A stretch of DNA of 44,928 nucleotides, from the IMG/VR virus record IMGVR_UViG_3300029448_000088, positions 1-44,928 of that record, one strand, 5' to 3'. The notes beneath the pieces were generated by a model. That model had not been told where the DNA came from. It saw only the letters and a program-made list of their open reading frames with translations, and searched no databases. This document shows, piece after piece, positions 15,566 to 22,125 of this stretch (position 1 is the stretch's first letter; the number at the start of each line of letters is the position of its first letter). The DNA comes from a virus. A program made the position numbers and the translations under genes.

Positions 15566-15794
15566 GTCAGATGTGCAAGTAGCAAGAGAAATTGTCGGTG
15601 CTTTTGTAGAAGAGTGTGGTGCTGATGCTGTTGTTATTATTTACAGTAAAGTAAAGAGACGAAAGACAGAGACCTTCCTTGTTCCCTTTGGGAATGCCCA
15701 CACTTGTAATGCTCTCATTGACTACGCTTATGAGAATTACGAACCTCCTTTTCCTGCCGAAGAAGTAAACGAATCAGAAGATGAAGACGACTGA
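15558..15794 (+). CDS. Unknown small acidic-tailed protein (78 aa)
   Basis: An alpha/beta N-terminal part (VAREIVGAFVEECGADAVVI) is followed by an acidic tail (VNESEDEDD). No family recognised. It overlaps both neighbours by several bases. Confidence 0.55.
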   Translation: MPKSDVQVAREIVGAFVEECGADAVVIIYSKVKRRKTETFLVPFGNAHTCNALIDYAYENYEPPFPAEEVNESEDEDD

Positions 15795-16047
15795 TAGAGC
15801 AATTAATATCCAAGCCGTAACCGGAGTGCTTCAACTTCTAGTTCTTATACTTGGAGTTGGTGGCCTCTTCTTCACCATAGGTACTAGAGATGAGATGCTT
15901 AAAGATGCAACAGAAGAAATCTCAGATCTTAAGTCTATATCTACAGATCTACTTGCGGCTCAAGCATTGTCTCAAACTCAGAATGCAAAGCATGGCCAAA
16001 TGCTTATCGACATTCTTCGACGTATCGACAGACTTGAAGGCCCCTAA
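15781..16047 (+). CDS. Membrane protein with coiled coil (XhlA- or i-spanin-like topology)
   Basis: The 88-residue protein has one transmembrane segment near the N-terminus (about 13-33, VTGVLQLLVLILGVGGLFFT) followed by a helical, probably coiled-coil part to the end (ISDLKSISTDLL... ILRRIDRLE). This is the topology of inner-membrane spanins and of XhlA-type lysis accessories. The next gene, in another frame, begins with a lipobox-like signal, which would suit a spanin pair, but sequence identity to known spanins cannot be judged. Confidence 0.55.
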   Translation: MKTTDRAINIQAVTGVLQLLVLILGVGGLFFTIGTRDEMLKDATEEISDLKSISTDLLAAQALSQTQNAKHGQMLIDILRRIDRLEGP

Positions 16048-16063
16048 TGAAACCTATGTTGTT

Positions 16064-16660
16064 TTGGAGAGACGCATCTGGGCAGTTCTTTTACTGTTCG
16101 CTCTCTGCATTACTGCATTTCTTCTTGGGTCCTGTTCTGCTTCAACTGAGATCGCCAAGGCGTCGACCGTCATTGGTGACAAGGCAGCATCGTCGAAGAA
16201 CCGCTTCGCCCTTATCGAACAAGAGGCTGAGGCGTCATCGCCGGACTTGGTACTAATTAAAAGTGAAGCAGTGGGGGGGCAGAAGGAGCAGGATGTAATC
16301 CTGAACTACTCCTCTGACATACAACACTTACTTCCATCAGTAGAAGACCAGACTCCTTATTGGTTAAACGTAGTAGAGTATGGTTTAATTGTTCTTGGCT
16401 TATTAGGTACTTGCTGGCTTCTTTGGTACACAGGCGTAGGTGCTTTGATTAAGGGGTTGATAGGATTCATACCCCGAGCCAAGAGAAGAGAAGCAAACCT
16501 AGCAAGTGAGGCTCTTGATGAGAGGAGTCCCGTGACGGTGCGGGAACTTGTTGCAGCCAAGCGTGCTTCAGACCCGGAGTTCGATCGTGCCTATGAAAGA
16601 TCAAGAACTGAAAGAGATCGAGCAGTTCGCTCGAATGAAAGACCCTCTGCCGGGATGTGA
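16064..16660 (+). CDS. Lipoprotein-like protein with a second membrane segment
   Basis: From TTG 16064 the 198-residue frame begins MERRIWAVLLLFALCITAFL and continues LGSC, a plausible lipobox with cysteine near residue 24. A second hydrophobic region lies at about residues 106-135 (YGLIVLGLLGTCWLLWYTG). The tail is strongly charged. It could be the outer-membrane partner of the preceding coiled-coil membrane protein, but it is much larger than classical o-spanins and the second membrane segment does not fit. No ATG or GTG start precedes it in this frame, so the start is uncertain. A competing frame from ATG 16047 (69 residues) looks less protein-like. Confidence 0.5.
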   Translation: MERRIWAVLLLFALCITAFLLGSCSASTEIAKASTVIGDKAASSKNRFALIEQEAEASSPDLVLIKSEAVGGQKEQDVILNYSSDIQHLLPSVEDQTPYWLNVVEYGLIVLGLLGTCWLLWYTGVGALIKGLIGFIPRAKRREANLASEALDERSPVTVRELVAAKRASDPEFDRAYERSRTERDRAVRSNERPSAGM

Positions 16661-16781
16661 TCTTTGGATCATTCAAGCATCGGACACTATAATTAACCTT
16701 GTCTCTCATATAAGGAAACTTCAATGTTCACAATTGCATCAATCGAATCGATCATCGGATCAATCTGGTTCGCCGGACTGA
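16593..16781 (+). CDS. Unknown small helical protein (62 aa)
   Basis: The ORF starts at ATG 16593 inside the end of the upstream gene and overlaps the following membrane protein. The first 45 residues look like an amphipathic protein; the tail is Ser/Gln-rich. No motif recognised, and overlap on both sides makes this a weaker call. Confidence 0.4.
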   Translation: MKDQELKEIEQFARMKDPLPGCDLWIIQASDTIINLVSHIRKLQCSQLHQSNRSSDQSGSPD

Positions 16782-16867
16782 CTCTTCTTGTTGGTTATGT
16801 GGGAGGCCACATCTTCCCTATCAGTAAGATCACTAGTCTGATCAGTGCATCAGACAAGAACGACTGA
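16724..16867 (+). CDS. Small single-span membrane protein (47 aa)
   Basis: The ATG at 16724 has TAAGGA eight bases upstream. The 47-residue product has a hydrophobic segment (IGSIWFAGLTLLVGYVGGHI, about residues 11-30) and a short polar tail (SASDKND). It could be a small holin or a lysis accessory given the membrane proteins just upstream. A 34-bp palindrome follows 26 bases after its stop. Confidence 0.55.
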   Translation: MFTIASIESIIGSIWFAGLTLLVGYVGGHIFPISKITSLISASDKND

Positions 16868-16893
16868 TAAATAAAGAGTCTCTGTGTTGCTCC

Positions 16894-16927
16894 GAGTCCA
16901 CCCCCCGCGTACGCGGGGGGTGGACTC
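16894..16927 (+). terminator. Perfect 34-bp palindrome, terminator-like
   Basis: GAGTCCACCCCCCGCGT and its exact reverse complement meet with no spacer, giving 17 bp per arm. Only a weak pyrimidine stretch follows, not a T-run, so termination would be inefficient on the plus strand. It separates the small membrane genes from the nuclease operon. Confidence 0.7.
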
Positions 16928-16954
16928 TTCGCTATCTCATTTAGGAGTTAAGGT

Positions 16955-17257
16955 ATGTATCACAAAGATGACCGTGAATATCAGGATCGTGACCATGACG
17001 CTGATGAGATCAGCATCGACCCAGAAGCAGATGGATTTAAAGTTATTGAGACTCATCAATGGCTAGAAGCCGTACCCAAGAATGTTCTTGAGTCTCTTGA
17101 CTGGCGACTCGGAACCATGATCGACATCACTAGTGCAATGGATACTCAACTCCATGCCATGCAACGAGAACTGCATGAACTGCGGTGTGAAGTAGAAAAA
17201 GAAATCGTGCGGAAGTCCTCTAAGGATTGGTACAACAATGCCCCCAAAGACACCTGA
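16955..17257 (+). CDS. Unknown helical protein (100 aa)
   Basis: An acidic N-terminus (REYQDRDHDADEISIDPEAD) is followed by a helical, coiled-coil-like part (MQRELHELRCEVEKEIVRK). No family recognised. AGGAG and AAGG precede the ATG, and it is the first gene after the palindrome. Its end overlaps the RecB-like nuclease start by 20 bases, placing it in the recombination operon. Confidence 0.6.
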   Translation: MYHKDDREYQDRDHDADEISIDPEADGFKVIETHQWLEAVPKNVLESLDWRLGTMIDITSAMDTQLHAMQRELHELRCEVEKEIVRKSSKDWYNNAPKDT

Positions 17258-18536
17258 ACTAAAAGCACCTGAGACCATGGGCAAGGATGCTTACGATTAT
17301 CTGAAGGCTCATCAGATCAATGCTGTTTCCCCCCCATGTCGTTCCAGTGATTACCGACTGGCTCTTGGTGATCCCTTTGTTTATTACATGGCACGGCGGC
17401 TGGGTATTGTTCCCGCCTTGTCTCACTCTCCCGCACTGAACCGTGGTACTTGGATGCACCTCAGGTTCCAACACTTCAACAAGCCTGCAACAAAAGTAAA
17501 CACCATCATGCAGGAAGCACTCGGTGAAAGGATGCAAGAACTCTCTGGCATCTGCACTGAATTGGGTATCCAAGGTGAAGGCAAGGCCAAGGTAATGGCA
17601 AGGGAAGACAAAGACTTCCACTGCTCAATGGGATGGTACGAGTCAGCGTGCAACATCCCTTGCTATGAAGGCCAATCGTTTGAAGACCTACTGCTTAGTC
17701 CTCACTGGCACATGATTGGAACAGAGTTCCGTCTCGTTACTTCTGTTGCAACAAACGGAAGAAGCAAGCCAATGAAGTGTGTCAGCCAACCAGACCTGCT
17801 GCTCTATCACAAGGGACAGAACACGCTGTGGATTCTTGACCTTAAGACTACAGCAATGAGTCCCAAGAAGAGAGCCATGGGAGTACCAGTAGATTTCCAA
17901 ACAGAACACTACATGTTCAGTGTTGATTCCCTGCTAAAGGGCGGACAACTCCAACGAGCATTCAACCTGCCCAGCGACTGCAAGTTGGGGGGGATGATGC
18001 ACCTCATCGTCCGAAAGCCCAGCATCGAGTTCGGAACCAAAGACCGGTCCTTCACCATGGACACCACACCATTCAAGAGCGGCCCCCGCAAAGGGCAGCC
18101 CCGCATGGTCAAGAACTTTGAAGGTGAACCATTACTTGAGAACTACATTCTTAGATGCAAGGACTGGTACTCCGCAACAGGAGACTACCTTGATAAAGAA
18201 GCCGAGTGGGTTGAAGATCCTCCTGTAGGAATTTCATTTACGAATGCGTCATTGGTTCTTGACAAGCAAATCCAGAAGCGGTATGTTGATAGAGTTCGGA
18301 TAATTCAGCGGTACGCATCGGATCTTGAGCCCCACCCTCATAACTTTCCGATGACTGACAGTCCGTTTGCACGGGCTGACTTCTCAACCTATTCCCCATT
18401 CATGCTTTCCCCGGTGGAAGAATGGCCTCGTCTAATCCAAGATGAAGGATTTGTTCTTCGTCGAAGAGATGAGCCTATACCTGACGACATTGAGTTTGAT
18501 GTCATCAAGGAACCCGGCTCGGAGTTCGAGGAATGA
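17238..18536 (+). CDS. RecB/Cas4-like PD-(D/E)XK exonuclease
   Basis: The 432-residue protein shows the RecB-nuclease motifs in order: RGTWMH with H74, E163 (GTEF), D186 (QPDLLLY), D201-L-K203-T-T (the D-x-K core) and Q221-TEH-Y225 (QxxxY). I see no clear four-cysteine iron-sulfur cluster, so it is RecB-like rather than a typical Cas4. In phages such enzymes make single-stranded DNA for annealing or degrade host DNA. It lies three genes upstream of the Sak4-like ATPase and SSB-like protein, a common exonuclease-recombinase-SSB grouping. Two TGGGGGGG motifs lie inside. It ends in ATGA overlap with the next small gene. Confidence 0.85.
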   Translation: MPPKTPELKAPETMGKDAYDYLKAHQINAVSPPCRSSDYRLALGDPFVYYMARRLGIVPALSHSPALNRGTWMHLRFQHFNKPATKVNTIMQEALGERMQELSGICTELGIQGEGKAKVMAREDKDFHCSMGWYESACNIPCYEGQSFEDLLLSPHWHMIGTEFRLVTSVATNGRSKPMKCVSQPDLLLYHKGQNTLWILDLKTTAMSPKKRAMGVPVDFQTEHYMFSVDSLLKGGQLQRAFNLPSDCKLGGMMHLIVRKPSIEFGTKDRSFTMDTTPFKSGPRKGQPRMVKNFEGEPLLENYILRCKDWYSATGDYLDKEAEWVEDPPVGISFTNASLVLDKQIQKRYVDRVRIIQRYASDLEPHPHNFPMTDSPFARADFSTYSPFMLSPVEEWPRLIQDEGFVLRRRDEPIPDDIEFDVIKEPGSEFEE

Positions 18537-18676
18537 AACCAAGGAATAAAAATGCGAGCAGGTTTACTCAAGACGCTCTCACTAGGGCTGCAAAAGGGCA
18601 GCACGAAAATCGCAAGGACCGGTCAAAAGCCTACGGCAAACCACGTCCCGGCTACAAGAAGAGGAAACGAAAATGA
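18533..18676 (+). CDS. Tiny basic protein (47 aa)
   Basis: The start overlaps the nuclease stop (ATGA) and the stop overlaps the next ATG (ATGA), so it is packed between two genes without spare bases. The 47 residues are very basic, ending PRPGYKKRKRK, which suits nucleic-acid binding. No family recognised. Confidence 0.6.
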   Translation: MKPRNKNASRFTQDALTRAAKGQHENRKDRSKAYGKPRPGYKKRKRK

Positions 18677-19029
18677 ATGACGAACTCAATCGAGAGATTG
18701 CGTACTCAGTAATCCTTCCTAAGTTGCAGCAACTCGTACAGGAAGACAAAGACAATCAGATCACTACAGTTGCAAGCATGAGAGGTAAGTTCAACACCAC
18801 GTTTGAACAGTCAATCTCAGCAAGCAAGTTCCAAGAGTGGATTGATCTTCTTGATATCAAGTTCCAAAGGAAGACGGTGATTGTGTGGCCTGCTCCCGGC
18901 AGGCCCTCCGGGCCGCCGCTCGCGGCCCCCACCAATCTTGAGGTTGAAGAAGAGACTGACGATTCAATGTCTCATTCATTCCCTCCTCAAGTTGAACGAT
19001 CTAATCTTGATGCCTTCGGTCAATGCTGA
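18673..19029 (+). CDS. Unknown protein (118 aa) with GC-rich insert
   Basis: The first 75 residues are helical and could form a winged-helix-like domain (QITTVASMRGKFNTTFEQSI; ASKFQEWIDLL). Then comes a Pro/Gly/Ala stretch (PAPGRPSGPPLAAPT), encoded by a GC-rich hairpin quite unlike the surrounding sequence, and an acidic tail. It sits between the nuclease and the Sak4-like ATPase, so a role in recombination is likely by context only. Confidence 0.55.
   Translation: MNDELNREIAYSVILPKLQQLVQEDKDNQITTVASMRGKFNTTFEQSISASKFQEWIDLLDIKFQRKTVIVWPAPGRPSGPPLAAPTNLEVEEETDDSMSHSFPPQVERSNLDAFGQC
18902..18928. repeat. GC-rich hairpin inside a coding sequence
   Basis: GGGCCGC (18910-18916) pairs with GCGGCCC (18922-18928), and GGCCC (18902-18906) can alternatively pair with the adjacent GGGCC (18910-18914). 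The segment encodes the Pro/Gly/Ala linker of the 118-residue protein and resembles the in-gene palindrome at 7751-7782 in kind. Confidence 0.55.
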
Positions 19030-19922
19030 TGGCACATACTTCTTACCAAGGAGCCCAAATGGCTTGGAAGACACTGGGCTTCTCCGGTCAGCGGATGCAG
19101 TATCCGCTCAACTCCATGTTCGGCATGGTGGTCGGAGAGCAAAACACGGGAAAGAGTTATCTCTTTCAATCTAATGAAGATGCTTTCATCTTCAACATGG
19201 ACCTCTCATCCACTGTTGTTCCCGAATGCGTGGCAACTATCTGGCCGGGCATCAATGAAGAAGGTCGCCCCATTGATGTAGACAACAAGCCAATGGTTCT
19301 TGACTGGGACAAGGTCCTACAAAAGAAGAACCAACTGATTGATATGGCTAAGAAGGAAAGCCCGCGACCACAGTGTGTCGTCTTTGACACCATCACTCCT
19401 CTTGTCCGTATGCTCAAGCCTTGGGTTGCCCAGCAAATGGGTAGAGAAAAGTGGGAACAATGCCATGGCCCAGCAGCATACGATCGTCTATACGAAGAGA
19501 TTCTTCAAATCGCCGCTGACCTTAGGAAGCATGGTTACGGCGTGTGGTTCATTGCACACCTCTCCAAAGAAATCATGGAGGTAAGTGAAGAGACCACCAA
19601 GCGTGAACTGACAGTCAATCTTTCTAGTGGTTTGACTAGACGACTCACGCCTGCGGTAGAAATGATTGCTCCTATCTGCTGCGATGTCGTAACTGAGATG
19701 GTTCCCCGTAAGAAAACCCTCAAGATGTCTAACGGCAAAGAAGTAGAAAAGACTTTCCATGACACCGTAACTTCCTATAAGCGGAAGATCGCATTCGATG
19801 ATCCCCGCTTTGCAAGTCTCATTCGCACGAGGACTGTCAATCGTATGGCAGACGTAGACCTCAACAGCACTAGTCCTTGGACTCAATTCGAAACAGCGTT
19901 CAACAACGCAAATGGAAACTGA
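19029..19922 (+). CDS. Sak4-like RecA-fold ATPase
   Basis: This protein of about 297 residues has a Walker A motif (GEQNTGKSYL) near the N-terminus and a Walker B-type strand (CVVFDTITPL). It has the short RecA-fold core typical of Sak4/AAA_24 phage recombinases, which promote strand annealing together with a partner SSB. The helical segment with an Arg/Lys-rich end (SYKRKIAFDDPRFASLIRTR) is usual for the family. I use the ATG at 19029 in TGATG overlap; an in-frame ATG at 19023 adds two residues. The SSB-like gene follows immediately, supporting the assignment. Confidence 0.8.
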   Translation: MAHTSYQGAQMAWKTLGFSGQRMQYPLNSMFGMVVGEQNTGKSYLFQSNEDAFIFNMDLSSTVVPECVATIWPGINEEGRPIDVDNKPMVLDWDKVLQKKNQLIDMAKKESPRPQCVVFDTITPLVRMLKPWVAQQMGREKWEQCHGPAAYDRLYEEILQIAADLRKHGYGVWFIAHLSKEIMEVSEETTKRELTVNLSSGLTRRLTPAVEMIAPICCDVVTEMVPRKKTLKMSNGKEVEKTFHDTVTSYKRKIAFDDPRFASLIRTRTVNRMADVDLNSTSPWTQFETAFNNANGN

Positions 19923-19923
19923 C

Positions 19924-20451
19924 ATGACTATCAGCAACAACGCGCTCTCTGCTTTCAACTCCAACATGGCTGCTGCCCCAGCAGATACTTCAGGTGGTTA
20001 CAACTCGTGGTTCCCTGAGCAGGGTGATCACGACTGCACCATCGAGGGTGTCTTCATGACTGAATGCACCGGCAAGGAGTGGATCGACGGCACCCCTTCC
20101 GAGTACGACGGTACCCTCATCAAGTTCAACTTCCGTCTCATCGATGATCCGGGCAGCCCTGATGCTCCTCGTGCTTTCGACGGGGCACCCTTCATTCTTC
20201 CCGTGAATGGCCCTGACGCCCTTCAGACGGAGAAGGGCCAGAACAACCTGACCCGTACTCTCGGGCGGCTCAAGGGCCACCTGACGACTGTCCTCGGCAT
20301 GGACGATATCCCTGATCTGGGGGCTGCTATCGCTGCTGTCGAGGAAAGCATTCAGACGGAGCCGATCGCTGTCAAGGTGAAGACCAGCACCTACAACGCT
20401 CCGAACGGAAAGAGTTACAATACCGAGTACATTTCTTCCCGACTTGGTTGA
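19924..20451 (+). CDS. Single-stranded DNA-binding-like protein (Sak4 partner)
   Basis: This 175-residue acidic protein begins with a disordered Ser/Ala stretch and then shows an OB-like beta pattern (GDHDCTIEGVFMTECTG; LIKFNFRLID) and a conserved-looking end (NGKSYNTEYISSRLG). Proteins of this build (DUF669-like) often follow Sak4 genes and act as SSB partners. GC is higher than in neighbours, in line with a strongly expressed gene. An ATG at 19912 would extend it by four residues. Two hairpin terminators follow. Confidence 0.65.
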   Translation: MTISNNALSAFNSNMAAAPADTSGGYNSWFPEQGDHDCTIEGVFMTECTGKEWIDGTPSEYDGTLIKFNFRLIDDPGSPDAPRAFDGAPFILPVNGPDALQTEKGQNNLTRTLGRLKGHLTTVLGMDDIPDLGAAIAAVEESIQTEPIAVKVKTSTYNAPNGKSYNTEYISSRLG

Positions 20452-20502
20452 CAATAGTGTCGAGTTCTTTCGATACTGATAATGAGTTTCCCCCCCACCT
20501 CC

Positions 20503-20550
20503 GTCTCGGGGGTAGCCTTACACGCACCCCCGAGACTTTATCTCTTTCCT
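20503..20550 (+). terminator. Terminator after the recombination genes, first of two
   Basis: GTCTCGGGGGT (20503-20513) pairs perfectly with ACCCCCGAGAC (20526-20536), followed by TTTATCTCTTT. A TGGGGGGG motif (reverse strand) lies just upstream at 20490-20497. Confidence 0.75.
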
Positions 20551-20555
20551 CCTTC

Positions 20556-20592
20556 GGGCCTACCTTTCTTCGGAAGGGTGGGCCTGTTTAAT
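20556..20592 (+). terminator. Terminator, second of two
   Basis: GGCCTACCTTTC (20557-20568) pairs with GAAGGGTGGGCC (20573-20584) around a TTCG loop, with two G-U pairs and no mismatch. TGTTTAATT follows, and the next ATG is at 20594. Confidence 0.75.
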
Positions 20593-20593
20593 T

Positions 20594-21127
20594 ATGGCCA
20601 CATCAATTCCAACTTGGGCAACGATATCTCCTATTAAAATTAAAGAAGGTTTAGGAGAACCAATCCGTTGCAAACTTTCTTCTGGATTGACCAGAATAAA
20701 AAAACCCTTGTTCGATGAGCATGGTATAACTCTGAAGCAAGGCTTCTTCCAGATCGAGGGGCGTCTTGCTCTTGTACTTGAGCCTCATCTAGGTGGGACA
20801 CGATGGTGGCTCTGTTGTTCGTGGAACCTTGACCAATCGACGACCGCCGACTGGTCGGACCATGAACTACTGTTGCGAGCAGACGAGTCCACCGATTGTA
20901 AATTCTTAGAGATTGAAAAATCCTTAAGGCTTTCCTCTCGGTGGGCCGTCTCTCGCATTCAGTTCATAGATTTTAGAATTACTCATGCTCACATGAAGGA
21001 GTTGAGTGATCACATTGGTGGCTTCAAAGAAGAAGGTCGTTCTTTCTTCGAGCGATTATTGCCGGGCAACTTGCCGTCCGCAGTAAGAGTATCTCCCAAC
21101 AACTGGCAAGTATGGATTCAATTGTAA
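20594..21127 (+). CDS. Unknown protein (177 aa)
   Basis: A globular protein with many Trp and Arg residues and short Cys pair (WWLCCSW). I see no catalytic motif. It starts directly after the tandem terminators, so any promoter for it must lie within the terminator region or transcription must read through. Its stop overlaps the next ATG as TAATG. Confidence 0.6.
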   Translation: MATSIPTWATISPIKIKEGLGEPIRCKLSSGLTRIKKPLFDEHGITLKQGFFQIEGRLALVLEPHLGGTRWWLCCSWNLDQSTTADWSDHELLLRADESTDCKFLEIEKSLRLSSRWAVSRIQFIDFRITHAHMKELSDHIGGFKEEGRSFFERLLPGNLPSAVRVSPNNWQVWIQL

Positions 21128-22125
21128 TGGCACATGGAATCACAGAATCAGACGGTCTCGTCCTACACAAGAAGATGGCTTGGCACGGCTTCGGTAATGT
21201 TGTTGAAGAAGCACCTACCCCTTATGAAGCATTGGGTCTGGCGAATTTGAATTGGAAGGTCAACCAAACCGAAAGTGTTCGAGGCACCACGGAAAATGGC
21301 GATACCTTTGACAGCCCCAAGTGGCGTCTCAACATTCGTAGCGACAACAGTGAAGTTCTAGGATGCGTCAGTGAGAACTACGTCCCTATTCAGAACAGTG
21401 ATGTCGCCCACTTCTGCGAACAGATTTCACAAGACACTGTGGTCAAGGTTGAGTCAGCAGGCTCTCTGTTTGGTGGACGACAACTGTGGTTTTTGCTGAA
21501 GGCTGAAACATTTGAAATGGGAAGAGACGGCAAGGAAGACCCGATTGCCCCGTACATTCTGGTTGCTAACAGCCATGACAGTACGCTTGCATTCTCTGCT
21601 CGTCCTACTTCTGTCCGAGTAGTCTGCAACAACACCTTGTCTTGGGCTATGAACCGCAAGCAGAACGTCTTCAATCTGCGGCATACCGGAAGCATCCTCG
21701 ACAGAGTTGATATTGCAAGAGAAGAACTTCAGAACTATATGTCAGGGATTGATAAGTTCAAGGTTGCTTGCAATCACCTGCGTAATACCACCATCAATCG
21801 GGAAGAGATCCAGCGATTTTTCTTCCAGATGTATGAGCGATGTGTTGGAGTAATTCCTGACGAAGGTCCTCATACTTCCGATGAAGATTACCGCAAGCGT
21901 GACAAGGCAATGAAGTCCATCGAAGAAGTGTGCAACAACTTTGATGAAGAGTTGAGTGTTGCAGGAGATAGTTACTGGAACGCATTCAATGCTTCCAGTC
22001 GCTGGCTTCAGAACCGCAACAACAGTAAGAACCCCGACACTCGAATGTTCAACAAGATGATGGGTGCAGCAAACGACAACACCAGCAAGGCATTCAACCT
22101 TGCCTTGTCTAGTGCAGGAGCCTAG
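21127..22125 (+). CDS. DUF932 family protein
   Basis: This protein of about 332 residues matches the DUF932 (TIGR03299-type phage/plasmid) pattern: an N-terminal GLVLHKKMAWHGFG segment, LGCVSENYVPIQN, and a central FSARPTSVRVVCNNTLSWA stretch. The biochemical role of this family is unknown; members are frequent in large phages and plasmids. I prefer the ATG at 21127 in TAATG overlap; an in-frame ATG at 21112 adds five residues. It is the last gene of the rightward arm and its stop overlaps the stop of the opposing late arm in CTAG. Confidence 0.8.
   Translation: MAHGITESDGLVLHKKMAWHGFGNVVEEAPTPYEALGLANLNWKVNQTESVRGTTENGDTFDSPKWRLNIRSDNSEVLGCVSENYVPIQNSDVAHFCEQISQDTVVKVESAGSLFGGRQLWFLLKAETFEMGRDGKEDPIAPYILVANSHDSTLAFSARPTSVRVVCNNTLSWAMNRKQNVFNLRHTGSILDRVDIAREELQNYMSGIDKFKVACNHLRNTTINREEIQRFFFQMYERCVGVIPDEGPHTSDEDYRKRDKAMKSIEEVCNNFDEELSVAGDSYWNAFNASSRWLQNRNNSKNPDTRMFNKMMGAANDNTSKAFNLALSSAGA

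Noticed and set aside
16047-16256. 69-residue frame starting in TAATG overlap
   Set aside because: It is rich in Arg and Ser with no protein-like pattern, whereas the alternative frame carries a signal-like segment, a membrane segment and runs on for 198 residues.
17238-18536. CRISPR-associated Cas4
   Set aside because: No CRISPR repeats or other cas genes occur and the iron-sulfur cysteine set is not evident; RecB-like phage exonuclease explains the motifs.
19488-19967. Antisense ORF of 159 residues opposite the Sak4-like gene
   Set aside because: The opposite strand codes a clear ATPase with Walker motifs; the antisense frame shows no start signal or motif and is a codon-bias shadow. The same applies to the other long antisense frames in this window.
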